A stretch of 64,000 bases of DNA from Bacillota bacterium (lineage in GTDB: Bacteria; Bacillota; Clostridia; Lachnospirales; Lachnospiraceae). Shown piece by piece: positions 20,160-30,316 of this stretch. The first letter of the stretch is position 1. Each line of letters opens with the position of its first letter. The stretch is taken from positions 62,001-126,000 of the forward strand of contig JAEWJZ010000009.1 in the NCBI GenBank assembly GCA_023386315.1, in the 5' to 3' direction. Both the position numbers and the translations under genes were made by a program. The notes under the pieces are model-generated. The model had not been told where the DNA came from. It ran no database searches and saw nothing but the letters and a program-made list of their open reading frames with translations.

Positions 20160-20909
20160 TTAAAAAACATCAGGAAATTGATTAACAATACCATTCGTCA
20201 TCATATCAGCCATAACCAATGCCTGTTCTTCGATTTGATCATATCCGGTAATACTTTCCGAATACTTACCGGTCAGCATATTAACAGCTTCATTTTTAGT
20301 CATTTCCAGATGCTGATACAACATTTTCTTCCAAGCTTCCCTAGACCAATAAGGGTTGATACTTGCAAGGAAATCAGCTATTTCATCAGCATTTTCATAC
20401 CATCTCTTTTCCGCGTCTGCAGCGGCATTACTATCACCAGCCTTGGCTGCATTTATCAGCTCTGCAGCAATTACAAGATGATTTGTAAATAAATCTGCAA
20501 ATGTAGAAGCTTTCCTATCTCCATAAAGAAGCTTTAGAATTACTTCAAAGTCTTTCGGATTCCTAAGCAGTCGGTTTGTGACAAAATCTGTATCCGGCAA
20601 ATCAAATACCAAACTTAAGATAGTCAGCCTGGTCCAGGTAATATGCTGCTCCCAGAGTTTACGTATATAATCGCTTAAGTCCGCTTGTGATTTACTTATT
20701 TCATTATAAGTATTGTATCCATCTGAAGAAAAATATCCTAATCCCGGATTCAGACAAATAACTTGCCCGACAAATAGATTTTCTGGGTCTAATCCAGGAT
20801 TAGCAGTCATGATTTCATCTATAGTTGTATCAAACATCTGGGCAATTAAAAATAATGTGTCCCCTGGACATATTCTATAACAAATTGTTTTAAATGGGTA
20901 TTGCGGCAT
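20160..20909 (-). CDS. LysM-domain protein with C-terminal helical domain
   Basis: A 249-residue protein. Residues 9-55 form one LysM domain (YRICPGDTLFLIAQMFDTTIDEI, then NPGLDPENLFVGQVICLN). The rest is a helical domain with KLWEQHITWTRLTILSLVF, NRLLRNPKDF and a region around YWSREAWKKMLYQHLEMTKNE. Clostridial proteins with this H-x-x-WTR domain are known to me but have no established function; some carry an erroneous acetylglutamate kinase label. There is no signal peptide, although LysM proteins can be spore or wall associated. It is divergent from the DUF2935-like gene at 21059. Confidence 0.75.
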   Translation of the reverse strand: MPQYPFKTICYRICPGDTLFLIAQMFDTTIDEIMTANPGLDPENLFVGQVICLNPGLGYFSSDGYNTYNEISKSQADLSDYIRKLWEQHITWTRLTILSLVFDLPDTDFVTNRLLRNPKDFEVILKLLYGDRKASTFADLFTNHLVIAAELINAAKAGDSNAAADAEKRWYENADEIADFLASINPYWSREAWKKMLYQHLEMTKNEAVNMLTGKYSESITGYDQIEEQALVMADMMTNGIVNQFPDVF

Positions 20910-21018
20910 TCATTCACGACCTAATAAAATATATCTTAAATTATTAGTATGATTAGACATATAAAAGGTAACTAATAATTTAAAAAATATTTGATTTATT
21001 TATCAAAAACCGTTCTGG

Positions 21019-21032
21019 ATATCATATGATAT
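21019..21032. promoter_or_regulatory. 14-bp perfect palindrome in the divergent intergenic region
   Basis: ATATCATATGATAT is self-complementary and lies 27 bp before the DUF2935-like gene. It could be an operator; no matching regulator is known here. Confidence 0.3.
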
Positions 21033-21058
21033 TGGTATAACAATTAAGGAGATTCACA

Positions 21059-21964
21059 ATGATTACAGAACAACAGTATGTAATACTTTCACTAGAGCTA
21101 AATATATTTTTTGGACGTATTATGAAAGAGCATTCCTTATTTTTGGAAGCTGGCTTTACTCCGGCCAATCCTGACTTTTCAAAAGCTGCAGATGAGTACA
21201 AACGCCACTTTGAGACTATTTTACAAAATGCCGTGATATTAGGAAATGGGATTATCAGCCCACTGGTTGTCTCTTCTGGTGAAATCGTCACGGGTTATAC
21301 CCTTGGCAGCGAACAAAAAACACAATACTTTACCGGTATAACCATTAACCAGGAGATCACAAAGCTGGAAGAGGCACTTTGCGGCGTAATTAATCCCATG
21401 ATAACTCCAGCACTGGTACAGCAGGTGAGCCAGCTAAATGCCATAGTAATTCCACTGCTGGAAGGACTTATTGACTTTAAAACAACAATATTGAATAATG
21501 TATCGGCCTGCCGTATGTTCACCGCAAACTACCCACTGCTCATTGACCATATACTGCGCGAGGCAAACATGTATTATACTCATTTAATTGCACTGGAAAA
21601 GCGTCAGAACCCAGAGCACAGTTTAACAGAAACAGAACTGTTTTGGGATCAGATCATGATGGAACATGCCTTATTTATCCGGGGTCTGCTTGATCCAACC
21701 GAATGCGAGCTCATTAATACTGCCAATGATTTTGCCGGACAATATAATGATCTGATGCAGGCGGCAAGGACAGCTACAGATATGACAATTCGCAGTGTAA
21801 CAGATATAACCCTGCAGAAAACGATGAAGTACCGTGATTTCAAAGAGGCGGGGACAAAAGGAATCAATGAATGTAAGATATACAGCGTTATTCTGCCTTT
21901 GCTTGCAGATCATGTACTGCGCGAATCAAATCATTATATCCGGCTGCTTCAGCAGATGACTTAA
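21059..21964 (+). CDS. DUF2935-like (hemerythrin/ferritin-like helical) protein
   Basis: A 301-residue helical protein made of two similar halves. Each half has the pattern FFGRIMKEHSLFLEAGF or LFWDQIMMEHALFIRGLLD, followed later by LLIDHILREANMYYTHL or LLADHVLRESNHYIRLL. The repeated E-H and D-H-x-x-R-E positions resemble the metal-binding helices of DUF2935 proteins found in Bacillus and Clostridium spore formers. Function is unknown. TAAGGAG precedes the ATG by 7 nt. A hairpin follows the gene. Confidence 0.8.
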   Translation: MITEQQYVILSLELNIFFGRIMKEHSLFLEAGFTPANPDFSKAADEYKRHFETILQNAVILGNGIISPLVVSSGEIVTGYTLGSEQKTQYFTGITINQEITKLEEALCGVINPMITPALVQQVSQLNAIVIPLLEGLIDFKTTILNNVSACRMFTANYPLLIDHILREANMYYTHLIALEKRQNPEHSLTETELFWDQIMMEHALFIRGLLDPTECELINTANDFAGQYNDLMQAARTATDMTIRSVTDITLQKTMKYRDFKEAGTKGINECKIYSVILPLLADHVLRESNHYIRLLQQMT

Positions 21965-21996
21965 ATTCTTTTTTATGCATTCTTCTAATAAAATCA

Positions 21997-22055
21997 AAAT
22001 AAAGAACGTACTACAAAACTTTTTTCCAAATGGTTTTGCAGCATGTTCTTTATTT
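21997..22055 (+). terminator. Hairpin after the DUF2935-like gene
   Basis: AAATAAAGAAC (21997-22007) pairs with GTTCTTTATTT (22045-22055), and an inner ACAAAAC/GTTTTGC region extends the stem with mismatches. It lies 33 bp after the stop codon. Confidence 0.6.
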
Positions 22056-22107
22056 ATAACCCCAAAAATATCCCCCTCAGTATGTGGTCAGCAGAATATT
22101 ATATATC

Positions 22108-22722
22108 TTAAAAATCTATTGACAGATCTTTAAATTCTATCATAAGTTTTTCATAATCTCTGTTTTCATGATCAAAATAAATAACGTTCATTCCCATGCT
22201 TTTAGGAATAATAAGATTCTTCTCCTGATTGTCAATGAATACACATTCATCAGCACTTACATTCAGACTTTGTATCGTTTTCAGAAAAATTTCATTATAA
22301 TCTTTTCCCGAACCAATTTCTGCCGAAACAGTGACAGCATCAAATATTTTGTTCCAGTCATAGTATTTGACAATGGTATCTATGCGATCTTTCTTGTTAT
22401 CAGTAACCATACCTATTTTATAATTTTGCTGTTTCAATTCATCGATAACCGCTGTCATTCGCATATCTATAGGAGTATTTATAAAGGATTCATATAATAT
22501 ATTTATATCAATCTCAGTATTTAATCCTTCACACAATTTCCCCCATATTTCTCCGTGACTTGTTTTCCCGTATAAAAGATCCTCATTATATTTGTAATAC
22601 TCATTTTTAAATTTATTAATATCTAAACCTGTTTTCATGCAAATATAATTACATATGGACATGGAACCTGTTGCATCCGTGGTTAATACACCATCAAAAT
22701 CAAACAATATTGCCTTAATCAT
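22108..22722 (-). CDS. HAD-superfamily hydrolase
   Basis: A 204-residue haloacid dehalogenase-like phosphatase of subfamily IA type. Motif I is ILFDFDGVLTTD with Asp8 and Asp10, motif II is GMVTDNK, and motif IV is ECVFIDNQEKN. A small helical cap lies between motif I and II. The substrate is not evident; beta-phosphoglucomutase-like sugar phosphatases share this layout. ATG 22722 has GGAGG 7 nt upstream; an ATG 11 codons earlier does not. It is monocistronic. Confidence 0.85.
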   Translation of the reverse strand: MIKAILFDFDGVLTTDATGSMSICNYICMKTGLDINKFKNEYYKYNEDLLYGKTSHGEIWGKLCEGLNTEIDINILYESFINTPIDMRMTAVIDELKQQNYKIGMVTDNKKDRIDTIVKYYDWNKIFDAVTVSAEIGSGKDYNEIFLKTIQSLNVSADECVFIDNQEKNLIIPKSMGMNVIYFDHENRDYEKLMIEFKDLSIDF

Positions 22723-22927
22723 ATTAGCCTCCGTTTCAGTTATGTAAATAATCATTGTTTATCAGATTACCGTTTTAGATATCACTTATTATAGCACAGT
22801 GTTAAATATGATATAACCCTTCTTTTATTGGTTGCGACGGTCGTAACAGATTAAGTGTTATCCGAAAGCCCGTCTTTATCTGCTTTGCAGCCTTAGTTGA
22901 AATAAATTTTATTTATTAATCTATTAA

Positions 22928-22955
22928 TTGAAATTTTCATCATATCAGTTATAAT
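22928..22955 (+). promoter_or_regulatory. Promoter of the lipoprotein gene
   Basis: TTGAAA (22928-22933) and TATAAT (22950-22955) are separated by 16 nt, 55 bp before the gene start. Confidence 0.65.
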
Positions 22956-23010
22956 TATAATCAAGCGTTGGCTTATAAATAATATTTAATAAAAAAGGGG
23001 AATATTGATT

Positions 23011-23610
23011 ATGAAAAAATCAAAACTTCTAACAGCAGCACTTCTAATCTCTTCATTCACTATAATAACTGCCTGCAGTAAATTTACAGATACAAAAGCA
23101 ACAACACCTCCCACAATGGAAAGTTCTACTATATCTTCAACAGAAGATACGGTTGCAGACGCATCTGCAGATGCAGAGGAGTTGCCAAATTTAGATAATC
23201 TTAAAGATAAACTGAGTAATTTTGCTTCCCAAATTGGAATTAGCGAAATAACAGATGCTTACTATGATAACATTAAAAAAATAGATTCTGATACTATTTT
23301 TTTGGATGTCGTATTAACAACTAATTTATATAAAGTAAAATGCAACTGTTCTTATAGAGGCTTTACGGATTCATGGACAATTCTTTCTGCGGAAAACAAT
23401 GAAACTAATCACACTTACTATATTTTACCTGGAAATGAAGATTCTGTAGATCTTTACGATTACGCTACAGATAATCTCATCTCAAAAAAGAAGGAAAATT
23501 CAGAAAAAAAGGATGTAGTAAAGGAATTTAATGAAAGCATGGAAAGTATCAACGAAGACTATGACGCCAAACTAAATAGCATTGCTGATAAATATAACCA
23601 AAAAAATTAA
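23011..23610 (+). CDS. Putative lipoprotein of unknown function
   Basis: The 199-residue protein has a type II signal peptide with a lipobox ITAC around Cys22. A Thr/Ser-rich linker (to about residue 60) precedes a compact domain. The C-terminus is charged and predicted coiled coil (SEKKDVVKEFNESMESINED). I do not recognise the domain. The ATG at 23011 has AAGGGGAA upstream. It is AT-rich and has its own promoter. Confidence 0.7.
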   Translation: MKKSKLLTAALLISSFTIITACSKFTDTKATTPPTMESSTISSTEDTVADASADAEELPNLDNLKDKLSNFASQIGISEITDAYYDNIKKIDSDTIFLDVVLTTNLYKVKCNCSYRGFTDSWTILSAENNETNHTYYILPGNEDSVDLYDYATDNLISKKKENSEKKDVVKEFNESMESINEDYDAKLNSIADKYNQKN

Positions 23611-23627
23611 TATTTTTTCCAGCTGTG

Positions 23628-23655
23628 TAGACAGATATAAAAGAGTGGATAAAAT
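23628..23655 (+). promoter_or_regulatory. Possible promoter of the AraC-type gene
   Basis: TAGACA (23628-23633) and TAAAAT (23650-23655) are separated by 16 nt, 31 bp before the gene. Confidence 0.4.
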
Positions 23656-23686
23656 GATACAATACAGCTGAAAGGAGATTCCCTCC

Positions 23687-24532
23687 ATGTACACAAATAC
23701 AGGTTATATGAATTTAACAGAAGATGAACTGGAAAATACAAAAATCCCCTTAAGGGTCAACAGCTGCGGAGTCTACCGCCTGGTCTCTCTCCCTGTTATG
23801 TCAACCTTTCGTCCTCTCGGCCGTTCCGACTATCAACTGCTTTATATCGCGGCAGGAAAAGCTTTTTTTACCATTGACGGAACCGCCTCTGAAATTTCAG
23901 AAGGAAGTATGGTTTTATATCCCCCCCATACTCCCCAGCAATATGCTTACTATTTAAACGATAAACCGGAAGTTTACTGGCTCCACTTCACAGGCAGCGA
24001 GGCAGCGTCTCTTACCAGAGAAGCGGGTTTTACCGAAAACCAGGTTCTGTATACCGGAATATCTTCCAAATACCAGGAACTGTTCCTGTCCGTAATCCGG
24101 GAGGTACAGCTTACGCGCACCTCATTCGAAGAACTGTCAGCCCTTTATTTAAAGCAGCTTTTTATCCTTCTGAAACGAATCAGAGAAGAAGGCGGCTTTC
24201 AGAAAACAGAAATTCAGAAAGAAATGGAAAAAGCAGTCCGTTTTTTTCATGAGAATCTGGCGAAAAACATCCAGGTCGAGGCATATGCAAGACAGCTTCA
24301 CATGAGCACCTGCTGGTTTATCCGGAGCTTCAGGGAATATGCCGGAATGCCTCCCGGAAGATATTTAACCGATATACGGATCAGGAAAGCCAAGGAACTA
24401 TTAGAAAGCACAGACTACAGCATCGGTGAAATAGGCGGAATCACAGGCTATGAAAATCCCCTCTATTTCAGCCGTATCTTTAAAAAAACAGCCGGAGTAT
24501 CTCCTGCAGAATACAGGAAGGCGGCAAGGTGA
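23687..24532 (+). CDS. AraC-family transcriptional regulator
   Basis: A 281-residue regulator. The N-terminal half is an AraC-type cupin sensor (LLYIAAGKAFFTIDG, SMVLYPPHTPQQYAYY, VYWLHFTG). The C-terminal 100 residues hold two helix-turn-helix motifs, ending GEIGGITGYENPLYFSRIFKKTAGVSPAEYRKA. The ligand is probably a sugar. AAAGGAG lies 9 nt before the ATG. The neighbouring convergent gene at 24556 encodes a second AraC-type protein of similar layout but distinct sequence. Confidence 0.9.
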   Translation: MYTNTGYMNLTEDELENTKIPLRVNSCGVYRLVSLPVMSTFRPLGRSDYQLLYIAAGKAFFTIDGTASEISEGSMVLYPPHTPQQYAYYLNDKPEVYWLHFTGSEAASLTREAGFTENQVLYTGISSKYQELFLSVIREVQLTRTSFEELSALYLKQLFILLKRIREEGGFQKTEIQKEMEKAVRFFHENLAKNIQVEAYARQLHMSTCWFIRSFREYAGMPPGRYLTDIRIRKAKELLESTDYSIGEIGGITGYENPLYFSRIFKKTAGVSPAEYRKAAR

Positions 24533-24555
24533 GATCATCCCCCTGCCGCCACCTA

Positions 24556-25371
24556 CTACCGTTCTATGACACTATAGGTCTGCCGGTATTCCTTGGCTGT
24601 CATTCCCATATACTTTTTGAAAATTCTTCTGAAATAATCCACGTCTTCATATCCGCACCGGTAAGCAATCTCACTGCCGGTTAAATTGGTCTCAATCAGC
24701 ATTCTGCACGCCTTATTAAGCCGGGCTTCATGAATTCCTTCCGTCAAAGTCTTTCCATAAACCGCATGATACGTCCGCCCTAAATAATCCGGGCTGCATT
24801 CCAGCTGTTCCGCTAATATGGAAGCCGATAATGGTTCCTTTAAGTGGTTTCTGATATACTGCCCTGCCTGATTGGCCAGAAGCACCTTCTGCCCGTTTAT
24901 CTCCATTGGAGAAAGTGAATCGCTCAACTCGCACAGCAGCTCTAAAAGGACCAGATTTAATATGGTTCTGTCTTCCCTGCATACGTTCTGTCTCTTGATA
25001 AACCGTCGGAACAGTTCTTCAAACTGCTGCGGCTTTCCAATCCGAATAAGCTGGGGAAGAGACATAATATCTGTCCCTGTTTCTTCTGCCTTCTCCTCCA
25101 AATGAAAATGGAGCCAGTAAAAATTCAAGTCTTTATCAAACTCCCTGGTCCCCCAGTGATGTCTTCCCGGAAAGAGGATCAGGGCTTCCCCCTCCTCCAC
25201 TTCGTATTCCACATCCTCTTCCGCAATTCCAAGCACACCGGAATTGACATAGATGATTTCAAAAGAATCCATGACACGGTCTGCGTGCCGGCCCTTCCCC
25301 CCTGTAACCAGATATCCTGCATTTAATGCCCTCACTGGAAGAACTGCCTTTAGATGTAAGTAATGTTCCAT
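24556..25371 (-). CDS. AraC-family transcriptional regulator, divergent from MFS gene
   Basis: A 271-residue regulator with an N-terminal cupin sensor (FEIIYVNSGVLGIAEED, EGEALILFPGRHHWG, FYWLHFHLEE). The C-terminal double helix-turn-helix ends with GSEIAYRCGYEDVDYFRRIFKKYMG. I start at MEHYLHLKAV (ATG 25371, AGGGGGG upstream); the open frame extends 51 codons further with no ribosome site. It stands head to head with the MFS gene at 25548, whose expression it may control. Confidence 0.88.
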   Translation of the reverse strand: MEHYLHLKAVLPVRALNAGYLVTGGKGRHADRVMDSFEIIYVNSGVLGIAEEDVEYEVEEGEALILFPGRHHWGTREFDKDLNFYWLHFHLEEKAEETGTDIMSLPQLIRIGKPQQFEELFRRFIKRQNVCREDRTILNLVLLELLCELSDSLSPMEINGQKVLLANQAGQYIRNHLKEPLSASILAEQLECSPDYLGRTYHAVYGKTLTEGIHEARLNKACRMLIETNLTGSEIAYRCGYEDVDYFRRIFKKYMGMTAKEYRQTYSVIER

Positions 25372-25547
25372 GTGTCGCCCCCCTGTCGTCTTCAAGTCGG
25401 AATCATCCAGTTTTTCGCTTCTTTTTCCTCTTGTAACCTTTGACTCAAACTGGCAATATAGAGAAAGTATTTTTATTTCTTTAAAAAGGATAGCAGATCT
25501 ACGAATAAAAGAAAAGGGGAACACGGCAGATTTGCCGTTTCGATAAT

Positions 25548-26849
25548 ATGGTTACAGATTTGATCAGAAAAAAATCCGCGTTTTCCAGCCAGGAAACACC
25601 ACCCATGACAGCCGCAGATTTTTCAAAAGGAAGAAATCTTTTTATTGCCGAGGGATGCTGTGCCAATGGTATCGTTACGCTCACCACAGGTGCTTTCCTC
25701 TCCGGATACGCCAGTTCACTGGGAGCCGATGACTCCTTAAACGGCATCATTGGTTCCTTTCCCATTCTCCTGTGCAGCCTCCAGATGTTTTCTTCCATTC
25801 TCTTAGAAAGCCTCAGAAGAAGAAAAGGACTGATAGTCAGCTTTTCCTTTGTTCACAGGCTGCTGCTCTCTCTGATGTTCTTTCTGCCGCTGTTTATCAC
25901 ACAGCCGGTGATTCGCCTGGCCGCAGTGGTCATTCTTTATGGAATTGCTCATTTTTTCGGTGCGTCCATCGGTACCGGAACCGGCAACTGGATTCTTCAG
26001 CTGGTTCCGCAAAATATCAGAGGAGATTATCTGGGAAGAAAGGATTCCTTCGCTTTTGCATTCTCTACAATTTTAAGCCTTATTATGGGGCGGATCATGG
26101 ACTGGTTTCGAAACAGCGGCATGGAACAAACTGGCTTTTATGTAGTCGGTGCTACCGTTCTTCTCATTGCCTGTACAGATTTCTGGTGCCTGTCATCGAT
26201 CAGGGAACCGGAAAGCACTCCGCAAAAGCAAAAATTAAAGGATGTTCTTCTTGCGCCAATCTCTGACTTAAAATACAGGAAGGTTATGTTCACTTATATA
26301 TTCTGGAATCTGGCACTGCAGATCGCCGGTCCTTTTTTCAGCGTATACATGGTCACCGGACTGAAGATGGATTATACTTATATCACATTCCTCGGACTGA
26401 TTTCATCCACCGTTCGGATTCTGGCAGCCTGGCTTTGGGGAAAGCTGGCAGATGCCACCTCCTGGCTCCTTGCAGGAAGGCTCTCCATGGGACTGTTAGG
26501 TTTTATCCATATCAGCTGGCTTTTTATGACTCCTGATACCTGCTACGCCCTTCAGCCGGTTTTGCAGGCCTTATCGGGTGCTGCATGGGGCGGAATTGCA
26601 ATATCCGTTTTTAACCTGCAATATCATTATGCACCGGAAGAAAAACGGGTTTTATATGTCAGCGCCAATTCATCCTATGCAGGGCTTTGCGGCTTCTTCT
26701 CCACCCTTTTAGGCGCCAGTCTGCTGACCATACTCCCTTCCTTCCAGATCGGAGACCTTCCAGTCAGCGGAATGCAGATTCTCTTCCTGCTGTCCGGGTC
26801 CCTGATCTTAGGATGTGTTCTCTACATGGGAAAGCTGAAAAAATACTAA
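25548..26849 (+). CDS. Major facilitator superfamily transporter
   Basis: A 433-residue polytopic membrane protein with about 12 hydrophobic segments. The cytoplasmic loops include SLRRRKGLIVS and RGDYLGRKDSFA, the latter like the loop 4-5 signature of MFS proteins. The substrate is not evident; position beside an AraC regulator and the arabinose operon makes a sugar possible. The start is uncertain. ATG 25548 has its AAGGGGAA 26 nt upstream, separated by a short CGGCA/TGCCG hairpin, and ATG 25605 (MTAADFSKG) has only AGGAAA. Confidence 0.8.
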   Translation: MVTDLIRKKSAFSSQETPPMTAADFSKGRNLFIAEGCCANGIVTLTTGAFLSGYASSLGADDSLNGIIGSFPILLCSLQMFSSILLESLRRRKGLIVSFSFVHRLLLSLMFFLPLFITQPVIRLAAVVILYGIAHFFGASIGTGTGNWILQLVPQNIRGDYLGRKDSFAFAFSTILSLIMGRIMDWFRNSGMEQTGFYVVGATVLLIACTDFWCLSSIREPESTPQKQKLKDVLLAPISDLKYRKVMFTYIFWNLALQIAGPFFSVYMVTGLKMDYTYITFLGLISSTVRILAAWLWGKLADATSWLLAGRLSMGLLGFIHISWLFMTPDTCYALQPVLQALSGAAWGGIAISVFNLQYHYAPEEKRVLYVSANSSYAGLCGFFSTLLGASLLTILPSFQIGDLPVSGMQILFLLSGSLILGCVLYMGKLKKY

Positions 26850-26853
26850 ACGG

Positions 26854-27957
26854 TTACCTGGCCTTTCTCCGGTCTTTGCAGGATTCCCGGATCACAAGCT
26901 CCGGCTTTAATACCCGTTCCACCCGGCTCTCCTCGTCCGGAATTCCATGGATCTTTTCCAAAAGCAGCTCAGCCGCCATTGCACCAAGCCGTTCCTGGGG
27001 GTGGGCAATGGTGGTCAGCTTCACCATGCCGTTTTCTGCGATAAAGGAATTGTCATACCCGGTAACAGAAATCTCATCAGGCACAGAAATCCCTTCTTTC
27101 TCTATGGTCTTAATGACCTCAAAGGCAATCTGGTCGTTGTAGCACACAATCCCGTCTACAGGGACCTTTTCCTCCAGCATGATCTTTAAAACCTCCGATG
27201 GCTTGGCAGACCGGTCCTCTGTGTGATACCAGATCACCATATCCGGATCGTAGGAAAACCCGCTTTCCTGAAGAGCGTTTACGAATCCTTTGTGCCTGTC
27301 TCTTCCCTGGCTGTCATCTGCCTTAAAAATTCCCAATATATGTTCATGCCCAAGATCAAGAAGATACTTCGTCACCAGATATCCGCCCAGGCAGTCATCA
27401 AGCCTGATATGGGGCTTGTTCTTCATCTGGGTGTAATAGCCCTGTATAAACACATAAGGTATTTTATAAAAATCAAGCTTGTCATACAGTCCCCTGTGAC
27501 CGCAGAGAATCTCACTCTTGCTTGGTTCAATAATGAGTCCGTCCACGTCCTTTTCCAGTATTTCTTCTAAGCATCTGCTCTCTTTTAATCTGCTGTTCCC
27601 CGTATTTTTAATAATGATACTGTAACCGTTTTCCGTCAGTACCTGGTCGATTCCCTGAATCAGCCGCGGGAAAATATAATCGGACAAATAGGTGGTAATC
27701 ACCGCTATATTGCCCGACCCCTTTTTCCTTCCCGCTTTTCTGGACACAAAGGTACCTCTGCCATGTTCCGCTTCAATGTAGCCTTCCTGTTCCAGTATGG
27801 ACAGGGCTTTTCTCACCGTATGACGGCTGATATGGAAGACCTCCGAAAGCTGGTTCTCCGAAGGAAGGCGGTCTCCCGGCTTCTTCTCTCCGGAAATGAT
27901 TTCTTTTTTCAGTTCTTCCATTAATACGTAATACTTTGTTTTTCCGCTGTCCGACAC
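26854..27957 (-). CDS. araR: Arabinose operon repressor AraR (GntR DNA-binding, LacI-like sensor)
   Basis: A 367-residue chimera. Residues 1-70 are a GntR-type winged helix (PGDRLPSENQLSEVFHISRH, then TVRKALSILEQEGYIEAEHG). Residues 80-360 are a periplasmic-binding LacI/GalR-type effector domain (IAVITTYLSDYIFPRLIQG, PDEISVTGYDNS). This architecture is that of AraR of Bacillus and clostridia, which is released from DNA by L-arabinose. The start is a GTG with AAGGAG upstream, 15 bp after araD. As the last gene of the operon it would repress itself. A candidate operator lies at 34104-34129. Confidence 0.92.
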   Translation of the reverse strand: MSDSGKTKYYVLMEELKKEIISGEKKPGDRLPSENQLSEVFHISRHTVRKALSILEQEGYIEAEHGRGTFVSRKAGRKKGSGNIAVITTYLSDYIFPRLIQGIDQVLTENGYSIIIKNTGNSRLKESRCLEEILEKDVDGLIIEPSKSEILCGHRGLYDKLDFYKIPYVFIQGYYTQMKNKPHIRLDDCLGGYLVTKYLLDLGHEHILGIFKADDSQGRDRHKGFVNALQESGFSYDPDMVIWYHTEDRSAKPSEVLKIMLEEKVPVDGIVCYNDQIAFEVIKTIEKEGISVPDEISVTGYDNSFIAENGMVKLTTIAHPQERLGAMAAELLLEKIHGIPDEESRVERVLKPELVIRESCKDRRKAR

Positions 27958-27972
27958 TGTAAGGACTCCTTG

Positions 27973-28665
27973 TTATTTTTTCTGCCCATAATAGGCATCC
28001 GGTCCGTGCTTTCTCATAAAATGTTTATCCTGCATGGACTGGGGTGCTGGTTTTACTGCTGGATTTAACAGCTCTGTCATTAAATTCATTTTGGCAATCT
28101 CTTCTAACACAACTGCATTGTGAACTGCATTGGCCGCATCCGTTCCCCAGGTAAACGGACCATGATTTTTACACAATACCGCCGGAACATGCATGGGATC
28201 AAGTCCTTTAAAGGTCTCTATAATCACAGTTCCCGTATTTTTTTCATAACCTTCGTCAATCTCTTCCTGAGTTAAATTTCTTGCGCATGGAATCTCTCCA
28301 TAGAAATAATCCGCATGGGTGGTACCATAGCAGGGCAGAGCTCTGCCTGCCTGGGCCCAGGATGTTGCCATTGGGGAATGGGTATGTACAATCCCGCCTA
28401 TCTTATCAAAAGTCCGGTACAGTTCCAGATGAGTGGCGGTATCAGAGGAGGGATTTAACTCCCCCTCCACCTGATTGCCGTCTAAATCCATGACTACCAT
28501 ATCCTCCGGTTTCAGCTTATCATAATCCACTCCGCTTGGTTTAATGACAAACAAACCCTTTTCCCGGTCAATGCCGCTGACATTTCCCCAGGTGTAGGTA
28601 ATCAGCCCTCTCCGGGGCAGTTCCATATTTGCTTCATATACACTTAATTTCAGTTCTTCCAGCAT
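27973..28665 (-). CDS. araD: L-ribulose-5-phosphate 4-epimerase
   Basis: Converts L-ribulose 5-phosphate to D-xylulose 5-phosphate. The 230-residue class II aldolase/epimerase fold has zinc ligands His94 and His96 (GIVHTHSP) and His168 ([10 protein letters not shown]). The substrate loop is [13 protein letters not shown]. It lies 21 bp after araB and is cotranscribed. Confidence 0.96.
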   Translation of the reverse strand: MLEELKLSVYEANMELPRRGLITYTWGNVSGIDREKGLFVIKPSGVDYDKLKPEDMVVMDLDGNQVEGELNPSSDTATHLELYRTFDKIGGIVHTHSPMATSWAQAGRALPCYGTTHADYFYGEIPCARNLTQEEIDEGYEKNTGTVIIETFKGLDPMHVPAVLCKNHGPFTWGTDAANAVHNAVVLEEIAKMNLMTELLNPAVKPAPQSMQDKHFMRKHGPDAYYGQKK

Positions 28666-28686
28666 CTTATCGCCTAAATCCTTTCC

Positions 28687-30288
28687 CTATGAGTATAAGC
28701 TGTCCACAGCTGCACGTTCAATTGCCAGTCCATTTTTATACCGTTCCATAAATGTCTGAAATCCTGATACATCTTCCGGATCCGGTTCCATGGTTTCACC
28801 CGCCATATCCTTAAATACACGATCTGAAAGGTACTGATCCAAAGTCTCCCCTTCCTTCTTGCGAAGGAGATAGGATGCAAGGAGTGCTGCTCCCCAGGCT
28901 CCGCCTTCGCCGGCCGTTTCCATTACAGAAACAGGGACTCCCACAGCCGCCGCCATGATTCTCTGCCCCGTTTCTCTGGTCTTAAACAGACCTCCGTGTC
29001 CAAGAAGCACATCCAGCTTCACGCCCTCTTTAAACAGAATCTCCATTCCCATATTTAAGGCTCCTAAAGCGGTATAAAGGTGGACTCTCATGAAGTTGGC
29101 CAGATTAAATCTGCTGTTGGGAGTACGAACGAATAATGGCCTTCCCTCTTCAAAATGCGTGATGTGTTCTCCAGACAAATACCCGTAGGACAAAAGTCCG
29201 CCGCCATCTTTATCCCCCTCTAACGCTTTCCTGTAAAGAGCGGTAAAGAGTTCGTTCTTATCCGGCTTCATGCCCATGGTCCCGGCAAACTCCTCAAATA
29301 AAGATACCCATGCATTCAAGTCGGAAGTACAGTTATTGCAGTGGACCATGGCAACAGCATCCCCTGCGGGAGTGGTAACGAGGTCAAGCTCTTCATAAAC
29401 TCTGGAAAGCTCCTTTTCCAGAACCACCATGGCAAAAACACTGGTTCCTGCAGATACATTTCCAGTTCTCCTTGCAACAGAGTTGGTAGCTGTCATTCCT
29501 GTTCCTGCATCACCTTCCGGCGGGCAAAGAAGAATGCCGGGTTTTAAGTTCCCGCTTACATCAAGAAGTGCTGCTCCCTCTGCTGTCAGCACACCTGCTG
29601 CTTCACCTGCAGTCAGAACCTCAGGCATAATATCCCTCAGCTTCCATGGCAGGTGCCTGTCAGAGATAAGTTCATCAAACTGGCTGATCATGTGCTTATT
29701 AAAATCTTTCGTCTGGCTGTCCACAGGAAACATTCCGGCGCAGTCACCAATGCCTAAAACTCTCTTTCCGGTCAGCTTCCAGTGGACATATCCTTCCAGA
29801 GTAATCAGGTAATCAATTTCAGAGACATGGTCCTCACCATTTAAAATAGCCTGGTATAAATGGGCAATGCTCCATCTCTGAGGAATGTGGAAAGAAAAAA
29901 GCTCCGTCAGCTGGCTGGCCGCCTCTTCCGTCATGGTGTTTCTCCATGTCCGGAATGGAACCAGTAATTCCCCTTTTTTATCAAATGCCATATACCCGTG
30001 CATCATGGCAGAAAATCCAATGGCTCCAATGGAGGTAAGGGTTACCCCATATTTATCTTTCACTTCTTTGGCCATCTTTTTATAGCTGTCCTGAACACCT
30101 TCCCATATATCTGTGATGCCATAGGTCCAGATTCCGTTTTCGTAGCGGTTTTCCCAGTCATGGCCGCCGGTAGCAATGGGATTATGATTCTCATCTACCA
30201 GAACTGCTTTGATTCTTGTGGATCCAAGTTCGATCCCCAGTGCGGTATTTCCTTCCCGGATTGCTGCTATTAATGTTTCGTTATCCAT
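28687..30288 (-). CDS. araB: Ribulokinase, FGGY family
   Basis: Phosphorylates L-ribulose with ATP. The 533-residue FGGY kinase begins with a phosphate-1 motif ([18 protein letters not shown]) and has [12 protein letters not shown], the mid-domain [13 protein letters not shown] and [17 protein letters not shown] near the C-terminus. The last two are the adenosine-site regions. It is of the clostridial AraB type, placed between araA and araD, which strongly supports L-ribulose as substrate over other FGGY substrates. Confidence 0.92.
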   Translation of the reverse strand: MDNETLIAAIREGNTALGIELGSTRIKAVLVDENHNPIATGGHDWENRYENGIWTYGITDIWEGVQDSYKKMAKEVKDKYGVTLTSIGAIGFSAMMHGYMAFDKKGELLVPFRTWRNTMTEEAASQLTELFSFHIPQRWSIAHLYQAILNGEDHVSEIDYLITLEGYVHWKLTGKRVLGIGDCAGMFPVDSQTKDFNKHMISQFDELISDRHLPWKLRDIMPEVLTAGEAAGVLTAEGAALLDVSGNLKPGILLCPPEGDAGTGMTATNSVARRTGNVSAGTSVFAMVVLEKELSRVYEELDLVTTPAGDAVAMVHCNNCTSDLNAWVSLFEEFAGTMGMKPDKNELFTALYRKALEGDKDGGGLLSYGYLSGEHITHFEEGRPLFVRTPNSRFNLANFMRVHLYTALGALNMGMEILFKEGVKLDVLLGHGGLFKTRETGQRIMAAAVGVPVSVMETAGEGGAWGAALLASYLLRKKEGETLDQYLSDRVFKDMAGETMEPDPEDVSGFQTFMERYKNGLAIERAAVDSLYS

Positions 30289-30316
30289 AGAAACCCCCTC
30301 AAACTTTCTATCAGCA

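Noticed and set aside
21013-21041. TTCTGG-17-TATAAC promoter spanning the 14-bp palindrome
   Set aside because: Its transcript would start inside the ribosome site of the DUF2935-like gene, so it is unlikely to be used.
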